From NCBI GenBank assembly GCA_016706685.1, contig JADJJE010000014.1:248001-312000 (forward strand): a DNA stretch of 64,000 nucleotides, in the 5' to 3' direction. This document shows positions 1 through 9,087 of the stretch, piece by piece (positions within the stretch are counted from its first letter, which is position 1; the number at the start of each line of letters is the position of its first letter). The stretch comes from Sandaracinaceae bacterium. Its GTDB lineage: Bacteria > Myxococcota_A > Polyangia > Polyangiales > Houyiibacteriaceae. The notes below the pieces were generated by a model, which was not told the origin of the DNA, searched no databases, and worked only from the letters and a program-made list of their open reading frames with translations. A program made the position numbers and the translations under genes.

Positions 1-1
1 G

Positions 2-223
2 CTGGCCATGCTGGGCATCGCGCGCCGCGTGCGCGAAGAGGGCCTCGCGGCGGCGATGGTGCTGCAGATCCACGACGAGCTGCTGTTCGAGGTGGAGCCC
101 AGCGACCTGCCGCGGCTCCTGCCCATCGTGCGCCACGAGATGGAGCACGTGTGGCCCGCGCTGCGGGTGCCGCTGGTGGTGGACCTGGGGCACGGCGCCT
201 CGTGGGAAGAGGCACACGGATGA
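2..223 (+). CDS. polA: DNA polymerase I, C-terminal fragment
   Basis: The 5' part lies outside the window; 73 codons in frame from base 2 are visible. They hold the family A polymerase motif C (LQIHDELLFEVE), whose His-Asp pair supports metal binding and template positioning in the palm, followed by the short C-terminal helix region of PolA. The enzyme fills gaps and removes primers in replication and repair. The stop codon overlaps the next start as ATGA, so polA is probably co-transcribed with the acyltransferase gene downstream. Family identity is clear from the motif; the 5'-3' and 3'-5' exonuclease domains cannot be judged here. Confidence 0.93.
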   Translation: MAMLGIARRVREEGLAAAMVLQIHDELLFEVEPSDLPRLLPIVRHEMEHVWPALRVPLVVDLGHGASWEEAHG

Positions 224-1365
224 AGGTCACGCGAGTGAACGGCGTGGGGGCCATCCCCGCGGCCACCTGGGACGCCCTCGCAGGCGAAGACGACCCCTTT
301 GCGGAGCACGCTTTCCTGTCCACGCTCGAAGACTCGGGCTCCGTGGGGGGGCGCTCGGGCTGGGAGCCGGAGCATGTGCTGGTGCACGCCGACGGCCAGC
401 TGGTGGGGGCGCTGCCGCTCTACCGCAAGCAGCACAGCTACGGCGAGTACATCTTCGACTTCGCGTGGGCCAACGCGTCGTCGCGCCTAGGGGCGCCGTA
501 CTACCCGAAGCTGGTGGGCATGACGCCGCTCACCCCCGCCACGGGCACGCGGCTCTTGGTGCACCCCGAGGCGGACCGCGGCGCCGTGGTGCGCGCGCTG
601 CTGGATGGGGCGCTGGCGGCCGCCGACGAGCTGCGGGCGTCGTCCATCCACCTCAACTTCCTGAGCGCGCAGGAGGCCGAGGACGTGGCGGCCCATGGCG
701 CCTTCATGCCGCGCACCACTCACCAGTTCCACTTCCACAACGAGGGCTACGCCACGTTCGAGGACTTCGTGGGGCGCTTTCGCTCGTCCATGCGCAAGAA
801 GCTGCGCAAGGAGCGGCGCGCCGTGACCGAGGGCGGGCTCGACGTGGGCGTCACCACGGGGGACGCGCTCTCGGCCGAGGACTGGTCGCTGCTGCGCTCG
901 TTCTACCTGGACACCTGCTACCGCAAGGGCAGCGAGCCCTACCTGAGCGAGTCGTTCTTCACGCTGCTGGCCGAGCGCTGCGCGCACCGCGTGGTGGTGG
1001 GCTATGCCCGACGTAACGGTTCGCTCGTGGCGGCGTCTCTCAACTTCGAGAAAGGCAAGCACCTCTACGGCCGCTACTGGGGCTGTGACGAGAGCCACGA
1101 GATGCTCCACTTCGAGCTCTGCTACTACCAGCTGATCGACCGCGCCATCTCGCGCGGGCTCACCCGCTTCGAGGCCGGCGCGCAGGGCACCCACAAGGTG
1201 CGCCGCGGGCTCATGCCCAGCGCCATCCACAGCGCGCACTTCATCAAACACCCCGTGCTGCGCGATGCCGTGGCGGACTACCTGCCGCGCGAGCGTGAGG
1301 GCGTGCTGCACGAGATGGAGGCGCTGGCCGAGCACGGCCCCTTCCGGCGCGGAGACGAAGAATGA
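220..1365 (+). CDS. FemAB/GNAT-like N-acyltransferase (PF04339 type)
   Basis: A 381-residue protein of the family annotated 'peptidoglycan biosynthesis/recognition', a GNAT-fold FemAB-like acyltransferase. Typical family elements are HQFHFHNEGY (about 168-177), the basic stretch MRKKLRKERR (191-200), and a C-terminal region with RYWGC and EAGAQGTHKVRRG that probably forms the acyl-donor pocket. There is no signal peptide, so it should be cytoplasmic. The start chosen is the ATG overlapping the polA stop; an in-frame start 69 bases upstream would lie inside polA. Its own stop overlaps the following metallophosphoesterase start. The substrate is unknown; family members are often near general metabolism genes. 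Confidence 0.85.
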   Translation: MKVTRVNGVGAIPAATWDALAGEDDPFAEHAFLSTLEDSGSVGGRSGWEPEHVLVHADGQLVGALPLYRKQHSYGEYIFDFAWANASSRLGAPYYPKLVGMTPLTPATGTRLLVHPEADRGAVVRALLDGALAAADELRASSIHLNFLSAQEAEDVAAHGAFMPRTTHQFHFHNEGYATFEDFVGRFRSSMRKKLRKERRAVTEGGLDVGVTTGDALSAEDWSLLRSFYLDTCYRKGSEPYLSESFFTLLAERCAHRVVVGYARRNGSLVAASLNFEKGKHLYGRYWGCDESHEMLHFELCYYQLIDRAISRGLTRFEAGAQGTHKVRRGLMPSAIHSAHFIKHPVLRDAVADYLPREREGVLHEMEALAEHGPFRRGDEE

Positions 1366-2576
1366 GCTTCGGGCTGGTGTCGCTGTTCGCGTTCCTGGCG
1401 GCGGTGGGCGCGGCGTGGACGCTGCGCAACAAGTTCTTCGCCATCTTCGTCGGCGTGCTGCTGGGCCTCGAGGGGCTGGTGGCCACGGCCTACGAGCCTC
1501 ACGTGGGCGCGCTGCGGCCGCTCTTCTGGGGTCTGCACGTCACGGTGTTCCTGCAGATCCTCTCGCTCACGCGGCCGGCGCTGCGTCCCGCGTGGTTCCG
1601 CGTGCTGGTCAGCTGGCCCGCCTACTACTTCTTGGCGGCCACGCTGCTGGGCGTGTTCTGGCTGCCCATCCTCCTGGTGGCCAGCGCGCCGGCCTCGCTG
1701 CCCGTGCAGCTGGTGCTGAGCGTGCCCTTCGTGCTGGCGGCGGTGGGCATGTGGCAGTCGCTGGTGGGGCGCGAGTCGCTCGTGCCGCTGTCCCTGTTGG
1801 ACGCGCTCGGGAGCGAGGGAGACGTGGTCATGCGGCACGTGGCGCCTGCGCCGGGGCAGGACGCATCGCGCCCGCTGCGCATCGTGCAGATCACGGACCC
1901 GCACTTGGGGCCCTTCATGAGCGTGGCGCGCCTGCGGCGCATCGCCGAGCGCGCCGTAGAGCGCGAGCCGGACCTCATCATGCTGACCGGCGACTTCCTG
2001 ACCATGGAGTCGCAGGCGCGCGAGAGCTACTTGGCCGAAGCGTTCGCGCCGCTGGCCGCGCTCGAGGGGCGCGTGTTTGCTTGCCTCGGGAACCACGACC
2101 ACGAGGCGCTGCACATCGTGAAAAACGCCCTGGCCGGCGCGAAGGTGAAGCTGCTGGTGGACCAGAGCGCGCTGGTGGACACGCCCGCGGGACCCGTGCA
2201 GATCGTGGGCGCGGACTACCACTTCCGCGGCCGCCACGAACACCTCACCCGGTTGGCCCAGACGCACCCGCGCCTGCCCGGCGCCCTGCGCCTCTGGCTG
2301 CTGCACGACCCGGGGGCCTTCCGCCGCATCCCGGTGGGTGACGCGGACCTGGTGCTGAGTGGTCACACGCACGGCGGCCAGGTGGGCCTGCTCTCGCTCG
2401 GTGGAAGCTGGACGCCCGTGTGGTCCATCGCGAAGATCCCCGATCACGGCCTCTTCGCCCGCGGGCGCGACCGGCTGTACATCCACCGCGGCACGGGGCA
2501 CTACGGGTTCCCGCTGCGCCTGGGCGTGCCGTCCGAGCAGAGCCTCTTGGAGGTCTACTTCAACGCTCCCACCTGA
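1362..2576 (+). CDS. Membrane-anchored calcineurin-like metallophosphoesterase
   Basis: A 404-residue protein with about four hydrophobic segments in the first 135 residues, then a calcineurin-fold phosphoesterase domain from about 170. The dinuclear-metal motifs are in order: ITDPHLG (D179, H181), GDF (D211), GNHDHE (N244, H245), LLHDP and GHTHGGQ (about 334-340). This is the YaeI/YkuE type, whose known members hydrolyse UDP-diacylglucosamine or phosphodiester lipids. The arrangement suggests a phosphatase domain held at the membrane. The start overlaps the acyltransferase stop (ATGA), so the two are probably co-expressed. The gene converges on a DUF4336 gene 15 bp away. Confidence 0.88.
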   Translation: MSFGLVSLFAFLAAVGAAWTLRNKFFAIFVGVLLGLEGLVATAYEPHVGALRPLFWGLHVTVFLQILSLTRPALRPAWFRVLVSWPAYYFLAATLLGVFWLPILLVASAPASLPVQLVLSVPFVLAAVGMWQSLVGRESLVPLSLLDALGSEGDVVMRHVAPAPGQDASRPLRIVQITDPHLGPFMSVARLRRIAERAVEREPDLIMLTGDFLTMESQARESYLAEAFAPLAALEGRVFACLGNHDHEALHIVKNALAGAKVKLLVDQSALVDTPAGPVQIVGADYHFRGRHEHLTRLAQTHPRLPGALRLWLLHDPGAFRRIPVGDADLVLSGHTHGGQVGLLSLGGSWTPVWSIAKIPDHGLFARGRDRLYIHRGTGHYGFPLRLGVPSEQSLLEVYFNAPT

Positions 2577-2591
2577 GCGTGCGGTGGCCGC

Positions 2592-3311
2592 CTACGCCCG
2601 CAGCTGGCGCCCGGGCGGGGCCGTCAGCATGAAGCGCAGCGCGGCACGCAGGCGCTCCTTGGCGTCCACCTCCACCACCACGCCGTGGGCCATGACCAAG
2701 CGCGTGAAGTCGAGCGCCATGACGCGCTCGAGGCTCTGCCGCGCGGCCTCGCGGTCACGCACCAGCAGGCGCAGCTCGAGGCCCTGCGCGAGCCGCTGGT
2801 GGGCGCCGACCATGCGCAGGATCAGGCCGGTGAACAGGCCCTGCGTGGGTCCCAGCACGTGGAACACCAGGTCCGTGACCACCAGCGTGCGCGAGGGGGC
2901 ATGAAAGAAGAGCGTCTCGCTCAGGGCGGGCATGCCCGCGAGCACCACGGCGGTGGCGTCGGCCGGCATGTCCGAGGGCAGCACGATGTGGGGCGGGACC
3001 ACGCGGCCCAGCTTGCTGAGCTTCTCCGGCAGCCCGGGCGCGAGGTGCACCTGCGCATTGGGCCAGCGCGCGGCGGCGTCGCCCACGAAGAGGTGGTGAA
3101 ACTTGTTGGGAGACGCGATGTGCGTCACCCGCCCCAGCGCAGAGACGCGAGCCGCCAGCTCGTCGTCCATGCGCAGCGGCGAGATCACCATCAGCTCGCC
3201 GCCCGCGAGGCTCAGCAGGGTGGAGCGCAGCGGCAGGTGAAACCCCGGCAGCACGCGCAGGGTGGTCTCGAGGGCGTGGACTCCGTCGGCGAGGCGGACG
3301 AGCTCGGTCAT
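2592..3311 (-). CDS. DUF4336 family protein (metallo-beta-lactamase-like fold)
   Basis: A 239-residue protein that fits the DUF4336 family: an opening like LADGVHALETTLR, then PLRMDD, ASPNKFHHLF at about 69-78, and MAHG at the C-terminal end. The family resembles metallo-beta-lactamases but lacks the full HxHxDH signature, and its activity is unknown. There is no signal peptide or membrane span. It lies 32 bp downstream of wspF on the same strand, so it may be the last gene of the wsp transcript, although standard wsp operons have no such gene. Function is not assigned. Confidence 0.78.
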   Translation of the reverse strand: MTELVRLADGVHALETTLRVLPGFHLPLRSTLLSLAGGELMVISPLRMDDELAARVSALGRVTHIASPNKFHHLFVGDAAARWPNAQVHLAPGLPEKLSKLGRVVPPHIVLPSDMPADATAVVLAGMPALSETLFFHAPSRTLVVTDLVFHVLGPTQGLFTGLILRMVGAHQRLAQGLELRLLVRDREAARQSLERVMALDFTRLVMAHGVVVEVDAKERLRAALRFMLTAPPGRQLRA

Positions 3312-3343
3312 CCCGGCTTCCTTTGTGCCTTATACCCGCAGGG

Positions 3344-4459
3344 TCAACCGGGCAGCGCCGTGCGCCGTCCTCGAATGGAACGCTCGATCGCGTGCCCGAT
3401 CCGGTCGATGTCGAGGACCTCGTCCGCCGCTCCCGCCTCGGCGGCGGCCCGGGGCATGCCGTAGATGACGCTCGAGCCCTCATCCTGCGCGATCGTCCTG
3501 TGGCCCGCCTGCCGCATCGCCATGAGCCCCTTCGCGCCATCGCGCCCCATCCCGGTGAGCAGCACCCCGACCGCCGTCCCGCGATGATGAGCGGCGACGC
3601 TCTCGAAGAAGACATCGACCGAAGGGCGATAGGGGTAGTCGCGTGGCTCCGCGATGTAGTCGAGGCGCCCGTCCGAGGCGACACAGAGGTGGTCGCTGGT
3701 CGCCGCGAGGAGTGCCTCGCCCACACGAAGTCCGTCGCCTGACTTGGCGAGGCTCACCGGGAACCCCGAGCTCTGCGCGACCCACGCTGCGATCGTTCCC
3801 GCGAACGACTCGTCGACGTGCTGCACGATGACGATGGCCGCCGGGAACGGCCGTGGCAACGACGCGAGCACGCGGCTCACGGCGTTCGGGCCTCCCGTTG
3901 AAGCACCGATCGCCACCATCGCGGGCGCGAGGCCTCGAGTCGCGGTCAGAACCGACCCGCTACGTGTCGCGGGGGGATGCGATGAGGGGTTGTGCGGCGG
4001 TGCAGCCGTCGGGGCTGCTGCCGTGGCCTCCCGGAGAGAGCGATCGGCGGCACGACGCGCACCGAGACGGGCCGCGAGGGCGAGCTTCCGAACGAGTGAG
4101 GAGAGCCCGTGGAGCACCGAGGAGCCATCGAGCCACGGCATGTCGACGACGTCCAGCGCGCCCACCTCCATGGCATCGTAGACCTCGTTCACGCGCTCTC
4201 CGCGGCCCGTACGAACCAACAGCACGGCAGCGTGGCACTGGGACTCGAGTCGCCTCACCGTCGCTGCAGCCGCGGGCCCGGGAAGGTCCATGGAGAGCAA
4301 CACGACCGATACCGGCTCGCTGGCGGCGCGTCGGAGAGCGTCGTCGGCGTCGCGTGCGCTCCACGCCACGGCGTGATCCGGGAGGGACTCGACGGCCTTC
4401 CTCAGCACCTCGATCGCCGAAGACGAGGGGTGGGCGATGCCAATGCGCGTCGAGGTCAC
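3344..4459 (-). CDS. wspF: WspF-type chemoreceptor methylesterase (CheB) with degenerate receiver
   Basis: A 371-residue CheB homologue: an N-terminal receiver-like domain (about 4-125), a Ala/Pro/Ser-rich linker, and a C-terminal methylesterase domain from about 178. The esterase triad is present as Ser187 (GASTGG), His214 (QHVDES) and Asp307 (GMGRDG). It should remove methyl groups from WspA. The receiver matches WspF in layout (MEVGALDVVDMP), but the acidic pair is replaced by His-Pro (AHPSS) and the phospho-acceptor position appears to be Ser56 (LLSMDLP). Start is GTG overlapping the wspE stop (GTGA); no upstream Met fits. In Pseudomonas, loss of WspF locks the system on, so a phosphate-blind WspF would change feedback. 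Confidence 0.9.
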   Translation of the reverse strand: MTSTRIGIAHPSSSAIEVLRKAVESLPDHAVAWSARDADDALRRAASEPVSVVLLSMDLPGPAAAATVRRLESQCHAAVLLVRTGRGERVNEVYDAMEVGALDVVDMPWLDGSSVLHGLSSLVRKLALAARLGARRAADRSLREATAAAPTAAPPHNPSSHPPATRSGSVLTATRGLAPAMVAIGASTGGPNAVSRVLASLPRPFPAAIVIVQHVDESFAGTIAAWVAQSSGFPVSLAKSGDGLRVGEALLAATSDHLCVASDGRLDYIAEPRDYPYRPSVDVFFESVAAHHRGTAVGVLLTGMGRDGAKGLMAMRQAGHRTIAQDEGSSVIYGMPRAAAEAGAADEVLDIDRIGHAIERSIRGRRTALPG

Positions 4460-6741
4460 GAGGGGCCCCCGATCAGCTCTTCGACCGCCCGCGCCAGCGT
4501 CTCGTCGTGGAAGCTGGTCTTGCCGAGGTAGTAGTCCGCCCCGGCTTCGAGGCCTCGCATGCGATCGGCGTCGCGCTCCTTGTACGAGACGATCATCACG
4601 GGAAGCACCCGAAGACGCGGGTGATCCTTGATCGCGCGGGTCAGCTCGAGTCCGTTCATTCGTGGCATATCGACGTCGGTGATCACCAGGTCGAACTCGC
4701 CCGCGCGAACGGCGTTCCAGCCATCCGCGCCGTCGGTCGCGACGACGACTTCGTAGCCACGGTTCTCCAGGATCTGCCGCTCCACTTCGCGGACCGTGAT
4801 CGAGTCGTCCACGACGAGCACTCGCTTCCTTGCGCGGGGGCGGCTCTCGTCGACCGACACGAGTCGTGGACGTCCCCGCCGCGCGAGCGACGCGCACGAC
4901 CGCGCCAGATCGTCGACGTCGAGCACCACGATTGGACTCCCATCTCTTCCCATGGCGATGGCGATGACGTCCTGCACGCGTCCGAGGCGAGGGTCGAGCG
5001 GACGAAGGACCAGCTCCAGCTCTCCGATGATTCGATCGACCACCAGCCCAAAGCGGTCTTGACGATCGCCGATGACGACGACATCGAGTGCGTCTTCGCG
5101 CGAGCTGCCCTGGCCCAGCTCCAAGACCTCTGCGAGCGTGACGAGCCCGACCGAGTGTCCGTCGACCATCATCTGCTCGCGTCCCTCGATGGTGGACACT
5201 TGCTCGCGCGAACTGCGCACCACGCGCTCCACCCTGTGAAGCGCGATCGCGTGTGGCGCCCCGGCTACCTCGATGTGGAGGCAGCGCACGACCGAACGCG
5301 TGAGGGGAAGCTCGAGCTCGAAGCGAGTTCCGAACCCGAGGTGCGACACGATGCGCACGTCGCCTCCGACTTCCCGAATGGTGCTCTGGACGACGTCGAG
5401 GCCAACGCCGCGTCCCGAGAGCTCGGTGACCGCGTCCCGCGTCGAGAACCCGGGCAGGAACAAGAACTCGAGCAACTCGCGTGTGTCGAGGTTGGCTGCG
5501 TTCGCGGCCGAAGCGAAGCCGCGCTCCGAGATCCGTGTGCGAATCTTCTCCACGTCGATGCCGCGGCCGTCATCACTGATGGCGACGGCCAGCAGACCGG
5601 CGCGATGGCGTGCCTCGATGCGGAGCGTTCCCTGCTCGCTCTTTCCCTTGGCCACGCGCTCGGCCGGAGTCTCGAGGCCATGGTCCACGGCGTTGCGGAG
5701 AAGATGCCCGAGCGGAGCGTCGAGCTTGTCCAGGATGTCCCGGTCCACACCGACCGTTCCACCGACGATCTCCAGCTTGACCTCCTTGCCCAGCGCGCGG
5801 CCGAGATCCCTCACCACGCGGGGGTACTTCGAGATGCCCTCGTCGAGCGGACGCATGCGCGACGCCAGGACTTCGCGATGCAGGCGCGAGGCGAGATCGT
5901 GGGACCTGCGGGTCTCGTCCTCGAGTTCGTCCAAGCGCTCGGACACGGCCTGAGCGAGCTCACTCGAACGCTGTCGTGCTTCGTCCACTAGGCCGAGCGC
6001 GAGCGGCGACGCGCGCAGCAGATCGTGGAGTTCGTCGAGGACCTCGGCCAGGCCAAGGTGCCGCGTGCGCGTCTCGCGAAGACCATCGACGGCGCCCTGG
6101 AGGCGGCCCGAGGCAACGAGCGCCTCGCTCGCCAAGTTGAGCACGCGACTCATGCTCTCCGCCGCGACGCGAATCACCCGCTCGCGAGCATCGGCGGACT
6201 GCGCGGGACGGTTGTCGACGGGCTCGCTCGAGGCAGCCGACTCGGCTGCGACGGCGGACGCAGCGTGCACGCTGGGGGCGACCGTCGGCTGTTCCGCCAC
6301 CTTGGGCGTGACCGGACGGAGAGGGCCCGGTGGGGGGGCCGCCCGTGCGGCGAGGAGACCGGCCAGCGCCGCCGCGACGTCATCCTTGCGCGTGTCTTTG
6401 AACGCCTTGGCGGCCGGCTCGTCGCACGCCGCCAGCTGCCTCAGGAGGTCCACGCACGCGAGCTCCGCGTCGATCATGGCGCGATGAATGCGCAGCTCCC
6501 CGGCGCGAGCGGAGACGAAGACGTCCTCCATGGCGTGCGCGATCTGCACGCCAGCGTCGAGCCCGACGATCTTCGCCGCGCCCTTGATCGAGTGCGCAGC
6601 GCGCATCAACGCATCGAGCGTCGCGCGGTCATCGGGGGACGCTTCGAGCGCCAGGAGTCCCGTATCGAGGGCGGCCGCGTGCGCGTCCATCTCCTCACGG
6701 AACAGCTCGAGCATGCTCATGTTGCCGAAGCCGTCGCTCAT
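4456..6741 (-). CDS. wspE: WspE-type hybrid chemotaxis kinase (CheA-REC)
   Basis: A 761-residue kinase with the order HPt - dimerisation - HATPase - CheW-like - receiver, as in WspE. The HPt phospho-His is His50 (AAHSIKGAA). The ATP site shows an N box (HLLRNAVDHG), DDGRGID and a G2-type GRGVGLDVV. The C-terminal receiver has VVDDS, phospho-Asp689 (ITDVDMP) and the Lys of YLGK. The linker after the HPt is Ala/Pro-rich. It should autophosphorylate under WspA-WspB/WspD control and pass phosphate to WspR. Start is the ATG overlapping the wspD stop (ATGA); earlier in-frame codons run through wspD. Confidence 0.95.
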   Translation of the reverse strand: MSDGFGNMSMLELFREEMDAHAAALDTGLLALEASPDDRATLDALMRAAHSIKGAAKIVGLDAGVQIAHAMEDVFVSARAGELRIHRAMIDAELACVDLLRQLAACDEPAAKAFKDTRKDDVAAALAGLLAARAAPPPGPLRPVTPKVAEQPTVAPSVHAASAVAAESAASSEPVDNRPAQSADARERVIRVAAESMSRVLNLASEALVASGRLQGAVDGLRETRTRHLGLAEVLDELHDLLRASPLALGLVDEARQRSSELAQAVSERLDELEDETRRSHDLASRLHREVLASRMRPLDEGISKYPRVVRDLGRALGKEVKLEIVGGTVGVDRDILDKLDAPLGHLLRNAVDHGLETPAERVAKGKSEQGTLRIEARHRAGLLAVAISDDGRGIDVEKIRTRISERGFASAANAANLDTRELLEFLFLPGFSTRDAVTELSGRGVGLDVVQSTIREVGGDVRIVSHLGFGTRFELELPLTRSVVRCLHIEVAGAPHAIALHRVERVVRSSREQVSTIEGREQMMVDGHSVGLVTLAEVLELGQGSSREDALDVVVIGDRQDRFGLVVDRIIGELELVLRPLDPRLGRVQDVIAIAMGRDGSPIVVLDVDDLARSCASLARRGRPRLVSVDESRPRARKRVLVVDDSITVREVERQILENRGYEVVVATDGADGWNAVRAGEFDLVITDVDMPRMNGLELTRAIKDHPRLRVLPVMIVSYKERDADRMRGLEAGADYYLGKTSFHDETLARAVEELIGGPS

Positions 6742-7394
6742 GCGACGCACCTCGCGAGCGCCGCGAACAGCGTCGCCCCATCCATCAGGCCCACGACGCG
6801 CTCTCCATCGTGAACCATGCCGCTGACGTGAGGCAGGAGGGCGCGTGAGAGAGTGGCTGGCGGGGGGAGGACCTCCGAGTCCGCGAAGCGGCGGATGCCG
6901 TCGACCTCGTCGACGCGGAGGCTGAACCTCCCCTCCGCGTCTTCGACGACCACGAGCCTTGCTCGGGCTCCGGCACCATCTTCGGCCGGGATATCGAGGA
7001 GCGCTCGGAGGGAGACCGACAACACGACCTGACCCCGGACGTTGACGAGGCCCTCGAAGGCGCCTCCGGTTCGGTGCGCCAAGGAGAACGCGCGTCTGGC
7101 TTCGGTGACCTCCACGCAGCTCGCCGACGCAATCCCCAGCCACTCTCTTCCGACCCGGACCGTGAGATACGTGGTCGACGGGCCGATGGCGGGAGCCTCT
7201 GGGGTCGAGAGTCGCTCCGTCCACTCGGACCGGTAGCCCGGGGGCGCCGGGCGCTCGAACAGCTCGCGGGCGGTCTCGGCGAACACCGGGCATCGCAGGC
7301 AGTGAACGTGAACCGCGAGCTCCGGGCAGCTGCGGTCTCCGTACACGCCGATGCTCGCAAAGCAGCTCTCGCCGGGTTGGACGGCCGACGTCAC
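6738..7394 (-). CDS. wspD: WspD-type CheW coupling protein with N-terminal Cys motif
   Basis: A 218-residue coupling protein. Residues 1-40 form the Cys-rich segment typical of WspD (CFASIGVYGDRSCPEL followed by HCLRCPVF; Cys at about 11, 23, 32, 35), which may bind a metal or sense redox state. The CheW SH3-like domain follows from about 72 (TTYLTVRVG, GLVNVRGQV). It should link WspA to WspE. Start is GTG at the overlap with the wspC stop (GTGA). The gene also overlaps wspE by 4 bp, so translation of the set is probably coupled. Confidence 0.9.
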   Translation of the reverse strand: MTSAVQPGESCFASIGVYGDRSCPELAVHVHCLRCPVFAETARELFERPAPPGYRSEWTERLSTPEAPAIGPSTTYLTVRVGREWLGIASASCVEVTEARRAFSLAHRTGGAFEGLVNVRGQVVLSVSLRALLDIPAEDGAGARARLVVVEDAEGRFSLRVDEVDGIRRFADSEVLPPPATLSRALLPHVSGMVHDGERVVGLMDGATLFAALARCVA

Positions 7395-8647
7395 GACTCA
7401 CCGCTCTTCATTCGCTGGCGACTGGCGCGCGCTCGAAACTGGGCCGCGCTCGGGTCTCCGCGGCGTTCACGCAGCAGCGCCATGTTGACGAGGCTCGCGT
7501 AGTGTTCGCTGTCCAGGTAGATCGCGCGCGTGAGGCAGCGCTCGGCTTCATCGAAGCGCCCCTCCTCTTGGCAGATCATGCCGAGCAGGTGGAAGGCGTC
7601 CGCGGACGGGCTGCTCAGCGCCTCCTCGACCAGCGTTCGTGCCTCGGCCAGGGCTCCTTGGTTCGCGAGCGCACGCGCGGCACCGAGCGGATCGTGCGCT
7701 CTGTCGGCGGTGTCACTCGTCGCAGCAGGAACGGCGACGCTCGAGGGAGAGGGTCCGACAGGGACGGCGGCTCGGTGCTCCCTGGCAGGCTGCTTCGTGT
7801 GATGTTGAGTCGAGAGCAACCGAGGTGGCTGTGCCAGCGTGAGGACCGCTTCGCCGTCTTTGATGCGCTCGTATCCGAAAGCCCGGACATCGGGGAGCCG
7901 ACGCAGGCCGTTGTCGAACCCCGTGAGCGACTCCGCATGACCCACGAAGAGCAGGCCGCCAACCGTCAGAGACGAGCGCAGCGTCGCCACCAACGACTCG
8001 CGCGCCGCGCGATCGAAGTAGATCAGGAGATTGCGGCAGAAGATGACGTCATAGGGTGGGGCACCGCGGAGCAGCTTCGAGTCCAGGGCGTTCCCCCGCT
8101 GGAACGAGACGCTCTCGCGCGCACTCGGGACGAGCGCGAACTGATCGCCGCTCGGCACGAACCAGGTTTGCTTCGAGGCCTCGGCGCGTGGACTTCGAAA
8201 CGAGACGCTTCGGTAGAGCCCTGCAGCCGCCCGCGAGAGCGCGGCAGTGCTCACGTCGATGCCGTCCACGTGGAACTGAGACGGTTGCAGGCCCGCCTCC
8301 CTGAGCGCTATCGCGATGGAGTACGTCTCCTCGCCACTCGCGCAAGGGAGGCTCAGCACACGGAGCGGCGTGCGGGTGTCGGGCGCACGCTTCAGCGCGT
8401 GGCGTGCGAGCTCGACGAAGGGGTTCTCGTCGCGAAAGAACCACGTCTCCGGAACGACGAGAGCCTCCACCAGAGCGTCGAGCTCCGACGGGTCGCGCTG
8501 CAGCTTCTCGTACCAGAGCGCCTGCGAGAGCCCCGTCGTGCGCAACCGTGTCTCGATGGCGTCGTCGTACACGGCGTCACCGAGCGTCGCGGGGGAGAAC
8601 CCCACATGGTCCCGGAGCAAGGCTCGGACTGCTGCGCCCACACTCAT
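7391..8647 (-). CDS. wspC: WspC-type chemoreceptor methyltransferase (CheR-TPR)
   Basis: A 418-residue CheR homologue. The all-alpha N-terminal domain comes first, then the SAM-binding domain with LPCASGEETYS (glycine-rich loop), GIDVS and CRNLLIYFD, and a C-terminal part with about two TPR helices-pairs (AFHLLGMICQEEGRFDEAE, then AIYLDSEHYASLVNMALL). A CheR-TPR layout is diagnostic of WspC rather than of a flagellar CheR. It should methylate WspA glutamates using S-adenosylmethionine. A proline/serine-rich linker of about 60 residues separates the two parts. The start is the ATG overlapping the wspB stop. Confidence 0.93.
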   Translation of the reverse strand: MSVGAAVRALLRDHVGFSPATLGDAVYDDAIETRLRTTGLSQALWYEKLQRDPSELDALVEALVVPETWFFRDENPFVELARHALKRAPDTRTPLRVLSLPCASGEETYSIAIALREAGLQPSQFHVDGIDVSTAALSRAAAGLYRSVSFRSPRAEASKQTWFVPSGDQFALVPSARESVSFQRGNALDSKLLRGAPPYDVIFCRNLLIYFDRAARESLVATLRSSLTVGGLLFVGHAESLTGFDNGLRRLPDVRAFGYERIKDGEAVLTLAQPPRLLSTQHHTKQPAREHRAAVPVGPSPSSVAVPAATSDTADRAHDPLGAARALANQGALAEARTLVEEALSSPSADAFHLLGMICQEEGRFDEAERCLTRAIYLDSEHYASLVNMALLRERRGDPSAAQFRARASRQRMKSGES

Positions 8648-9087
8648 GGTGCCGCCATCAGTCCCCGGAGCTCGGGCGGGAGGGCACTGCCGAGCGCGAG
8701 CATGTGCACCGGGCGTCCGTCGATGACGACCGCATCCGCGACCACCGGGTGCCGCGCGACGTCGAGCCGCCGGTCGGAAGCGCCCACGCGGCGAACGTCG
8801 GCGACCCGGCCGACGAGGACCCCGACGAGGCCATCGCGCGTGCTCGAGATCACCACGCGCACAGCGAGACAATCCTCGGTGGCCACCCCTGTCAGCGCCT
8901 GGGCCAGGTCGATCACGGGAACGATGGTGCCTCCGTAGGAGAACGTCCCGAGCAGCCCTGCAGGTGCGCCCGGCAGCGGCCGCAGCTCTGGCAGCGGCAA
9001 GACCGAGACCACGTCCGTGCACGGGATGGCGAAGAGATCGCTACCCACATGAACCACGAGGGCTGCCGGGTCGCGGGTGGGGCTCAC
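8644..9087 (-). CDS. wspB: WspB-type CheW coupling protein
   Basis: A 147-residue single CheW domain (AALVVHVGSDLFAIPC, GTFSYGGTIVPVIDL, VGRVADVRRV). It lies directly between the receptor and the methyltransferase genes, the position of wspB. It should form part of the WspA-WspE signalling array together with WspD. Start is GTG overlapping the wspA stop (GTGA). Compared with WspD it lacks the Cys-rich leader. A generic CheW label would also fit; the Wsp assignment rests on context. Confidence 0.9.
   Translation of the reverse strand: MSPTRDPAALVVHVGSDLFAIPCTDVVSVLPLPELRPLPGAPAGLLGTFSYGGTIVPVIDLAQALTGVATEDCLAVRVVISSTRDGLVGVLVGRVADVRRVGASDRRLDVARHPVVADAVVIDGRPVHMLALGSALPPELRGLMAAP

Noticed and set aside
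3853..5991. A 712-codon open frame on the plus strand opposite wspF/wspE
   Set aside because: Antisense openness follows from the strong G/C third-position bias of the real genes; the translation is low-complexity and matches no family.
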